NCBI GenBank assembly: GCA_004356305.1
Contig: SMXJ01000091.1
Span: 1-13,846, forward strand
Length of the DNA: 13,846 nt
Source: Bacteroidota bacterium
Lineage (GTDB): Bacteria; Bacteroidota; Bacteroidia; Flavobacteriales; Flavobacteriaceae
Direction of reading: 5' to 3'
Below are positions 1 to 5,850 of this stretch, piece by piece (positions within the stretch are counted from its first letter, which is position 1; the number at the start of each line of letters is the position of its first letter). Both the position numbers and the translations under genes were made by a program. The notes under the pieces were generated by a model. That model was not told where the DNA came from. It did not search any database and saw only the letters and a list, made by a program, of their open reading frames with translations.

Positions 1-867
1 CGATACGATTTTGACGGGAATTTCAATCGAATTGAATATGAAATGAACGGTTATGTAAATTGGAAAAATAATTGGTGGACCGAGCTGGGTGGCGCGCACA
101 TTCCACGTATTTACAGCAATACAGTTTTGAGAGGAGGGCCTAGATATCGTTGGAATGATGAATACTTTTTTTATATTTTTTCAGGAACGGATAGTAGAAA
201 GAAGTTTAATATGCATTTGGGATATGTACATTCTGATGCAACTCAAAATAGTTCGTCTTTAAGACGATATGTAGTTCGTTTCTTTTTCCAGCCTTTGAAT
301 TCATTAAATTTTAGGTTGGTTACCGAATACGAGCAAAGTCCCAATAAAACCCAATATGTTACTGAAAGCATCTTTAATGGTACCCCAAGGTATATCACCG
401 GGGAAATCGACAACGAATCATGGAGCACCACCTTACGGGTTAACTTCAATATCAACCCGAATTTGACGATCCAGTATTATGGGCAACCGTTCATTTTTAA
501 GGCCAAATATTCAAATTTTAACTACGTGAACAACCCGGTTGCAAAGGACCTGAACCAACGGGTTTCGTTATATGGAGAGGACCAAATCTCTTTTTTAGAT
601 GGTGCATATTTAGTGGACGAAGATGTTGATGGGACTATAGATTATTCCTTCGGAGATCCCGATTTTGCCTATGTGCAGTTTCGATCTAATTTAGTATTGC
701 GTTGGGAATACATCCCCGGCTCTGAGATCTTCCTGGTGTGGTCGCAGGGAATCACGGGTTTGGGGGACGTTAACAATAGCTTCAGTAAAATTATTGACAA
801 CCAATTATTAAGTGCAAAACCGCAAAATACATTTTTATTGAAGGCAACTTATCGGTTTGTGTTATAG
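1..867 (+). CDS. DUF5916 family protein, C-terminal part (5' end outside window)
   Basis: The reading frame is open from the first base, so only the last 288 residues are visible; the ATG at 43 is internal. The sequence has many alternating aromatic/polar beta strands, consistent with an outer-membrane-like or surface beta-rich domain. Recognisable family features are LRGGPRYRW near the start, a TDSRKKF segment, the run VLRWEYIPGSEIFLVWSQG, and a terminal FLLKATYRFVL that resembles a last outer-membrane strand ending in an aromatic pattern. In full-length Bacteroidetes homologues an N-terminal signal peptide and a CBM9-like carbohydrate-binding domain usually precede this region; neither can be seen here. 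The function of the family is not established. It converges on polA, and nothing visible links the two. I am fairly sure of the family from memory of these motifs, not from a search. Confidence 0.8.
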   Translation, partial: RYDFDGNFNRIEYEMNGYVNWKNNWWTELGGAHIPRIYSNTVLRGGPRYRWNDEYFFYIFSGTDSRKKFNMHLGYVHSDATQNSSSLRRYVVRFFFQPLNSLNFRLVTEYEQSPNKTQYVTESIFNGTPRYITGEIDNESWSTTLRVNFNINPNLTIQYYGQPFIFKAKYSNFNYVNNPVAKDLNQRVSLYGEDQISFLDGAYLVDEDVDGTIDYSFGDPDFAYVQFRSNLVLRWEYIPGSEIFLVWSQGITGLGDVNNSFSKIIDNQLLSAKPQNTFLLKATYRFVL

Positions 868-870
868 TTG

Positions 871-894
871 TTGGTTGATGGTTTTTGGTTGATG
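871..894. repeat. Short tandem direct repeat, TTGGTTGATG twice
   Basis: TTGGTTGATG occurs at 871-880 and again at 885-894, a 14-base period, just after the stop codon of the DUF5916 gene. It is non-coding. It may be slippage-derived spacer DNA, as is often seen between flavobacterial genes; no function is apparent. Confidence 0.4.
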
Positions 895-931
895 AGGAAT
901 AATTTATTTCTCATTTTTACACCCCTAAAGC

Positions 932-943
932 CCCCTCGAGGGG
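932..943. terminator. GC-rich perfect palindrome between convergent genes
   Basis: CCCCTCGAGGGG is a perfect 12-base palindrome in an otherwise AT-rich 88-bp gap between two convergent stop codons. It is preceded by ACACCCCTAAAGCC. A palindrome without a spacer can only form a hairpin by sacrificing its central bases, and no long T-run follows on either strand, so termination is possible but unproven. I recall similar CCCCTNNAGGGG blocks as dispersed intergenic repeats in Flavobacteriia, so a repeat-family member is the main alternative. Confidence 0.4.
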
Positions 944-955
944 ACAATCTTCAGT

Positions 956-3793
956 TTAATGCGCCTCTAACCAATTCTCGCCTACTCCAATTTCAACATC
1001 CAAGGGTACCGCCAATTTATAGGCGTTTTCCATTTCGGTTTTAATCAACACCTTTAGTTTCTCTAATTCCGGTTTGTACGCATCGAAGACCAATTCATCA
1101 TGAACCTGCAGGAGCATCTTACTTTTTAAGTTTTCTTCTGAAAGCTTTTGATGGATATTGATCATGGCTATTTTTATAATATCTGCCGCACTCCCCTGAA
1201 TAGGAGCATTTACAGCATTGCGTTCTGCCGCGCCACGAACCACGGCATTGCGTGAATTGATATCTTTTAAATACCTGCGACGACCTAAAACTGTTTGTAC
1301 ATAGCCATTGTCCCGTGCAAAATCTACCTGCTCACTCATAAATTTACGCAATTGAGGATATGTTTTGTAATAGGTTTCAATGAGTTCTTTGGCTTCGCTT
1401 CGAGAGAGGTCTGTTTGGTTGCTCAATCCGAAAGCCGATACCCCGTAAATAATTCCAAAATTCACGGTCTTCGCATTAGCTCGCTGCTCTCGTGATACCT
1501 CCTTCAATGGAATATCAAATACCTTAGCCGCCGTAGAAGCGTGAATGTCTTCGCCATTTTTGAAGGCCTTGATCATGTTCTCTTCATCACTGAGGGCGGC
1601 AATGATGCGCAGTTCAATTTGAGAGTAATCCGCAGATAATAATACATGGTCTTTATCACGCGGGACGAAGGCTTTACGCACTTCGCGGCCGCGCTCCGTA
1701 CGAATTGGAATGTTTTGCAAATTAGGATTGTTACTGGCCAATCGACCTGTTGCCGCCACCGTTTGCAAATAGTCGGTATGCACACGATGTGTAGTGTCCT
1801 CCACTTGCTCCGGTAATGCATCCACATAGGTGCTTTTCAATTTTGCCAAGCCGCGAAATTGCAGGACATCACTAATTATTTTATGATCTTTTGCCAAATA
1901 CGAAAGTACATCTTCAGCCGTAGAATATTGTCCGGTTTTGGTCTTCTTAGGTTTATCAACCAACTTCATTTTATCGAAAAGAATCTCTCCTAATTGCTTT
2001 GGCGAAGCTATGTTGAATTCTTCCCCGGCTTCCTTATAAATACTCACCTCTAGTTTTTTAATGTCTTTGTCCAATTCCGTAGAAAGACTATCTAAAAAGT
2101 TTGCATTAAGATTGATGCCTTCCAATTCCATAGCAGCCAAAACCCTGAGTAAAGGAATTTCAATATCATCGAATAATTTTTGAGTGTTAGCTTCACCCAA
2201 TTCGTTTTGAAAATGTTCTTTTAACTGAAGGGTAATATCTGTATCCTCCACGGCATATTCCGTTTGTTGATCGATAGGTACTTGTCGCATGGACAACTGA
2301 TTCTTGCCTTTTTTACCGATGAGTTCGGTGATCGAAACCGGTGTATAGTTTAAGTAGGTTTCGGCCAGTATGTCCATATTATGGCGCATATCCGGGTTGA
2401 TGAGGTAGTGTGCTAACATGGTATCGAATAGTTTACCTTTTACATCCACATTGTATTTGGCCAATACCTTGATATCGTACTTTAAATTCTGTCCTATTTT
2501 TTCAATGTGCTCAGCTTCGAAAAAAGGCCTCAGTAGTTCGATAAGATCCTGTGCTTTGCTTTGATCTTCGGGAAAGGGGAGGTAGAATCCTTTTCTCGTT
2601 TCCCATGAAAATGCGATCCCGACGAGTTCCGCCGTCAACGGATTTAACCCCGTAGTTTCGGTATCAAAACATACACTGGGTTGTTTCATCAAGTTACCTA
2701 TAAACAATTTGGTTCCCATTCCGGATTGTACGGTTTGATAGAAATGTTCCGTGTTATGAATCGTGTTTCTGGAGCTGGTTATCAGTGCTTCTTGACTGGG
2801 TTCGTTGTCGCCACCAAAAAGAGAGAATTGGCCCGCCCCGGCTGATGCGCTTACTACTTTATCAGGAGCTTCAGTTTTGCCGGCTGTGGAGGTTGTGGAT
2901 TTGGCTTCTTCCGAACTAAAAGTCTTTAAGAAATTTTCTGTTAATCTTCTGAATTCCAATTCCTGAAATATATCTACAACACCCTGTATATCGGGTTCGG
3001 ACATTTCGAAGTCTTTTGCGTGAAATTCCACGGGAACATCCAGTATAATAGTCGCTAATTCTTTGGAGAGCAACCCCAGCTCTTTAGCCGCTTCCACCTT
3101 TTCCTTCATCTTACCTTTTAGCTGGTGCGTATTGGCCAAAAGCCGTTCCATACTACCGTACTCCTTTATAAACTTTTTTGCGGTTTTCTCACCTACGCCC
3201 GGAAGTCCGGGTATATTGTCGGCGCTGTCTCCCATCATCCCGAGGAAATCAATCACTTGTAAAGGATCTTCTACTTCAAACTTCGCCTGAACTTCAGGGA
3301 TGCCCCAGGTTTCATAACCACCTCCAAAAACAGGTCGGTACATAAATATATTTTCAGAAACCAGCTGCGCAAAATCCTTATCGGGTGTGACCATAAAGGT
3401 TTTATAGCCTTCTTTTTCTGCTTTTTTGGCAAGTGTTCCAATTATATCATCGGCTTCAAAACCTTCCTTCACTATGATGGGGATATGCATGGCTTTCAGT
3501 ATTTTTTCAATATAAGGGACAGCGATCTGTATGGCCTCAGGGGTCTCGTCACGATTGGCTTTGTATTCCGGAAACAATTCATTGCGGACATGACTTCCAC
3601 CTTTGTCAAAACACACCGCTAGATGGTCAGGCCGCTCTCGCTTGATCACATCCAGCAGAGAATTTATAAACCCCAAAATGGCTGAGGTATCCATCCCTTT
3701 ACTATTGATACGCGGATTTTTAATAAAAGCGTAATACCCACGAAAAATAAGAGCGTAGGCGTCGACGAGGAAAAGACGTTTTTTGTCGGACAT
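956..3793 (-). CDS. polA: DNA polymerase I
   Basis: This 945-residue repair and Okazaki-fragment polymerase has all three classical domains. The 5'-nuclease domain (about 1-295) shows Asp11 in LVDAYALIFRGYYAF, GFEADD near 111-116, TPDKD near 136-140 and GDSADNIPGLPGVGEKTA from 188. A low-complexity Ser/Thr/Ala-rich linker (about 296-345) follows and holds QFSLF at 322-326. The 3'-5' proofreading domain looks active: DTETTGL (Asp377, Glu379), NLKYD (Asp440) and YAVED (Tyr513, Asp517). The polymerase domain has motif A SADYSQIELR (Asp722), motif B RANAKTVNFGIIYG with Lys775 and Phe779 (the residue type that disfavours dideoxynucleotides) and motif C LQVHDEL (Asp899, Glu900). The length is usual for Bacteroidetes PolA. 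The start is supported by the typical SDKKRLFLVDAYAL N-terminus and a -7 box 21 nt upstream. It is convergent with the DUF5916 gene and divergent from the isoaspartyl peptidase gene, so it is probably monocistronic. Confidence 0.98.
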   Translation of the reverse strand: MSDKKRLFLVDAYALIFRGYYAFIKNPRINSKGMDTSAILGFINSLLDVIKRERPDHLAVCFDKGGSHVRNELFPEYKANRDETPEAIQIAVPYIEKILKAMHIPIIVKEGFEADDIIGTLAKKAEKEGYKTFMVTPDKDFAQLVSENIFMYRPVFGGGYETWGIPEVQAKFEVEDPLQVIDFLGMMGDSADNIPGLPGVGEKTAKKFIKEYGSMERLLANTHQLKGKMKEKVEAAKELGLLSKELATIILDVPVEFHAKDFEMSEPDIQGVVDIFQELEFRRLTENFLKTFSSEEAKSTTSTAGKTEAPDKVVSASAGAGQFSLFGGDNEPSQEALITSSRNTIHNTEHFYQTVQSGMGTKLFIGNLMKQPSVCFDTETTGLNPLTAELVGIAFSWETRKGFYLPFPEDQSKAQDLIELLRPFFEAEHIEKIGQNLKYDIKVLAKYNVDVKGKLFDTMLAHYLINPDMRHNMDILAETYLNYTPVSITELIGKKGKNQLSMRQVPIDQQTEYAVEDTDITLQLKEHFQNELGEANTQKLFDDIEIPLLRVLAAMELEGINLNANFLDSLSTELDKDIKKLEVSIYKEAGEEFNIASPKQLGEILFDKMKLVDKPKKTKTGQYSTAEDVLSYLAKDHKIISDVLQFRGLAKLKSTYVDALPEQVEDTTHRVHTDYLQTVAATGRLASNNPNLQNIPIRTERGREVRKAFVPRDKDHVLLSADYSQIELRIIAALSDEENMIKAFKNGEDIHASTAAKVFDIPLKEVSREQRANAKTVNFGIIYGVSAFGLSNQTDLSRSEAKELIETYYKTYPQLRKFMSEQVDFARDNGYVQTVLGRRRYLKDINSRNAVVRGAAERNAVNAPIQGSAADIIKIAMINIHQKLSEENLKSKMLLQVHDELVFDAYKPELEKLKVLIKTEMENAYKLAVPLDVEIGVGENWLEAH

Positions 3794-3814
3794 AAATTGT
3801 GTTTGTTAGTCCAT

Positions 3815-3822
3815 CAAAAGTA
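3815..3822 (-). promoter_or_regulatory. Candidate -7 box for polA
   Basis: Read on the minus strand this is TACTTTTG, an exact match to the Bacteroidetes primary-sigma -7 consensus TAnnTTTG. It lies 21 nt before the polA start codon, leaving room for a short leader. No clear TTTG -33 element is visible, only a T-rich tract upstream. Confidence 0.45.
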
Positions 3823-3960
3823 AAGAGAAGACTTCAGAAAAAAGAATTTTTATAACAAAAGAAATTGCCAGCCAAACGATTCATTTTAAATCGCAATTCG
3901 TATTTTTCCGACCGCATAGGACCGTAACATTTGCGGCAGCGTTTGTAAACAAAAATAAGC

Positions 3961-4893
3961 ATGAGTAGATTTTCAATCGCAATTCACGGAGGTGCCGGAA
4001 CATTGGTAAAGGGATTAATGACTTCTGAATTGGAAGTAAATTATAAAAAGGCTTTGGACGTAGCTTTGGAAGCCGGATACGAGGTTTTGAAGCAAGGGGG
4101 AAGATCGTTGGATGCTGTTGAAGTAGCGGTTAAACACTTAGAAGATACACCCTTGTTCAACGCCGGCAAAGGCTCGGTTTTTACTGCTGAAGGAACACAT
4201 GAAATGGACGCCGCCATTATGGATGGAAAAGAATTGCAGGCAGGAGCGGTTTCTTTGATCACAGGGATTAGAAATCCTGTAGCTTTAGCCCGCGATGTCA
4301 TGGAGAAAAGCGATCATGTTTTCTTAGCGGGAGAAGGGGCAATGCGGTTTGCCGAAAGCAATGGATATAGCTTTGAAAAGGATGAATATTTTTACGATGA
4401 AGTCCGTTACCGGCAATGGCAGGGTATAAAGGACAGTGATAAATTTCAACTGGATCACAGTGTTAAAAAGGAAGGTAAGTTTGGGACGGTGGGTGCTGTG
4501 GCCTGCGATACCCACGGAAATTTGGCAGCAGCTACCTCAACGGGAGGAATGACCAATAAAAAATGGGGCCGTGTTGGTGATAGCCCAATGATAGGAATTG
4601 GAAATTATGCCAATAATAAAACCTGTGCGGTAAGTTGTACCGGGAGTGGTGAATTTTTTATTCGCGCTGTTGCAGCTTACGATGTTTCCTGCTTGATGGA
4701 ATATAAAGGATTATCTCTCGAAGAGGCTACTTCTGAAGTCATTCATAAAAGAATTTTGGAAATCGGTGGTGATGGCGGGCTCATAGCGGTGGATGCCCAA
4801 GGCAATATCTCCATGCCTTTTAATACAGAAGGAATGTACCGGGCTTCAAAAACTTCCGAAGGAATAAAAGAAATCGCTATCTATAAAGATTGA
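3961..4893 (+). CDS. iaaA: Isoaspartyl peptidase / L-asparaginase (Thr-Ntn hydrolase), likely beta-Asp-Arg dipeptidase
   Basis: This is a 310-residue plant-type asparaginase (asparaginase_2, peptidase T2), close to the 321 residues of E. coli IaaA. The precursor should cleave itself between Gly175 and Thr176 in KFGTVGAVA, giving alpha and beta subunits with Thr176 as the N-terminal nucleophile. Other family landmarks are the N-terminal IAIHGGAGT, the FNAGKGSVFT segment, Thr194 in STGGMT, Arg204 and Asp207 in GRVGDSPMIGIGNYA, and Thr227-Gly228 in CTGSGE. There is no signal peptide, so it should be cytoplasmic. The family hydrolyses beta-aspartyl dipeptides and, more weakly, asparagine. Its position beside cyanophycinase and cyanophycin synthetase suggests the natural substrate is the beta-Asp-Arg dipeptide released by cyanophycinase; that specificity is inferred from context. 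Its last 13 bases overlap the cyanophycinase 3' end tail to tail. A T-rich stretch and TAACATTTG (3925-3933) lie upstream as a loose promoter candidate. Confidence 0.93.
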   Translation: MSRFSIAIHGGAGTLVKGLMTSELEVNYKKALDVALEAGYEVLKQGGRSLDAVEVAVKHLEDTPLFNAGKGSVFTAEGTHEMDAAIMDGKELQAGAVSLITGIRNPVALARDVMEKSDHVFLAGEGAMRFAESNGYSFEKDEYFYDEVRYRQWQGIKDSDKFQLDHSVKKEGKFGTVGAVACDTHGNLAAATSTGGMTNKKWGRVGDSPMIGIGNYANNKTCAVSCTGSGEFFIRAVAAYDVSCLMEYKGLSLEEATSEVIHKRILEIGGDGGLIAVDAQGNISMPFNTEGMYRASKTSEGIKEIAIYKD

Positions 4894-5750
4894 GCGTCGG
4901 TAACCGATAATCCATTAGGGGAAACCTTTACTTTTTTCTTTTTTATGTTGAAACGATCCCCACTCGCAAGAATGCTTGTCTTTAAGTTGGTCAGGGACAT
5001 GGGGGTCCTGTTTTCCACCGTTTTGTGATTATTATGCTTGGCTTTTCGGGCATCGAAAACGATGACCATTCCGGAGCCAATTACTTCAAAGGAATTCTCC
5101 TTAATAACCAATCCGGTGTCTTCGGCAAGACCAATACCTATCAATTCCGGAAATCTTGCAACCGCTTCCGCCAGTCGTCCAAAACGACCACGACGTATAA
5201 AATGTGAGTCGATAATAAGCTTTGGAATAAAACTCATGCCAGGGCCCATTTTTACAGCGCCTTTAATAAACGACTCGGTGCTACTGCCACCCGTGATCAT
5301 TTGCTGTGTCATACACATTGCTCCAGCACTGGTTCCGGCGATCACAAAATCTTCGTTTTTAAAACGTTCCATTAAAATGGAATGGAGCGTCGTTCCACCA
5401 ATATTTTCAATAATTTTAGACTGGTTTCCGCCCGAAAACATCACGCAATCTGCTTTTTTGAGCAAGGCAATGTTGCCAGGCTCTTCAGACTGTTCCCGAT
5501 CCCGGATGTCCATTATGTGAAGGTCTGTACATCCCAATTTTCTGAAGGCTTCCAAATAATTTTGACCAGCTTTTACCGGAATACCAGAGGCTGTGGGGAT
5601 AATGACGATCATTGCATCAACGCCTCCACTTTCCTTGACCACACGGGATAATATTCCTTCTTCTATGAATTCGAGATGATAGATTTCGTTTTCATCAATT
5701 CCTTTGTCTTCATTTCCACCTATAGGAATTAAGGTTCCTTTTACGTTCAT
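4881..5750 (-). CDS. cphB: Cyanophycinase (peptidase family S51)
   Basis: This 289-residue serine exopeptidase cuts cyanophycin into beta-Asp-Arg dipeptides. The N-terminus reads GTLIPIGGNEDKG, typical of the family. The nucleophile is Ser141 in the GTSAGAM elbow. His183 in DSHFIRRGRFGRL and Glu210 in GIGLAEDTG fit the remaining triad, and Gln110 in SGGNQ and Arg187/Arg189 fit substrate-binding positions. All of these sit nine residues beyond the Synechocystis CphB numbering as I recall it (Ser132, His174, Glu201), which argues strongly for a true cyanophycinase over the shorter S51 aspartyl dipeptidase PepE. There is no signal peptide, so it should act on intracellular granules; secreted cyanophycinases exist in scavenging bacteria but this is not one. 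The C-terminal tail after residue 265 is Lys-rich. It is divergent from cphA across 100 bp and overlaps the 3' end of iaaA by 13 bp, an arrangement that leaves no room for separate terminators. Confidence 0.95.
   Translation of the reverse strand: MNVKGTLIPIGGNEDKGIDENEIYHLEFIEEGILSRVVKESGGVDAMIVIIPTASGIPVKAGQNYLEAFRKLGCTDLHIMDIRDREQSEEPGNIALLKKADCVMFSGGNQSKIIENIGGTTLHSILMERFKNEDFVIAGTSAGAMCMTQQMITGGSSTESFIKGAVKMGPGMSFIPKLIIDSHFIRRGRFGRLAEAVARFPELIGIGLAEDTGLVIKENSFEVIGSGMVIVFDARKAKHNNHKTVENRTPMSLTNLKTSILASGDRFNIKKKKVKVSPNGLSVTDAQSL
4897..4945 (+). terminator. Possible iaaA terminator inside the 3' end of cphB
   Basis: TCGGTAACCGA (4897-4907) is an interrupted palindrome just after the iaaA stop. 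T-tracts interrupted by single C bases follow about 25 nt later (near 4929-4945). On the opposite strand the same bases encode the Lys-rich KKKKVKV segment of cyanophycinase, which is enough to explain the T-tracts. The hairpin is not adjacent to the T-run, so this is a weak candidate. Confidence 0.2.
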
Positions 5751-5765
5751 AGGGTCAATTTTATT

Positions 5766-5780
5766 GGCGATAAAAATACG
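5766..5780 (-). promoter_or_regulatory. Candidate cphB promoter -7 region
   Basis: The minus strand reads CGTATTTTTATCGCC, with TATTTTTA (5771-5778) resembling TAnnTTTG, 20 nt before the cphB start. The block GTATYTTTATCGC recurs upstream of the metallophosphoesterase gene at the same distance from its start (12908-12920), which strengthens the case that it is a promoter. No convincing -33 element is seen. Confidence 0.45.
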
Positions 5781-5784
5781 TCTT

Positions 5785-5814
5785 TTGTTTTGAAAAAAAT
5801 TATATATTTATAAT
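5785..5814 (+). promoter_or_regulatory. Candidate cphA promoter
   Basis: TTGTTT (5785-5790) and TATAAT (5809-5814) are separated by 18 nt, resembling a generic sigma70 promoter; TATATTTA at 5803-5810 is an overlapping loose TAnnTTTG match. The predicted transcript would begin near the TACCC/GGGTA dyad and have a leader of about 30 nt. The region is very AT-rich, so a match by chance is likely. Confidence 0.3.
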
Positions 5815-5816
5815 CC

Positions 5817-5830
5817 TACCCCAGTGGGTA
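5817..5830. promoter_or_regulatory. Inverted repeat TACCC-CAGT-GGGTA upstream of cphA
   Basis: Perfect 5-bp arms flank a 4-base centre, immediately after the putative -10 of cphA and 20 nt before its start codon. It could be an operator half-site pair or a small leader hairpin. It is the only GC-containing block in a highly AT-rich intergenic region shared by the divergent cphB and cphA genes. No regulator gene is visible in the window. Confidence 0.35.
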
Positions 5831-5850
5831 AATCAATAAAGTAAAACCCT

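Noticed and set aside
3912..3936. CCGCA...TGCGG inverted pair upstream of iaaA
   Set aside because: Five-base arms with a 15-base gap are expected by chance, and the position gives no further support.
5038..5520. 160-codon plus-strand ORF opposite cphB
   Set aside because: It lies wholly within the well-supported cyanophycinase gene on the other strand, resembles no protein I know and has no promoter or typical start context.
4881..5750. Reading this gene as peptidase E (alpha-aspartyl dipeptidase)
   Set aside because: It is longer than PepE, has the DSHF...RRGRFGRL substrate region of cyanophycinases and lies next to cphA.
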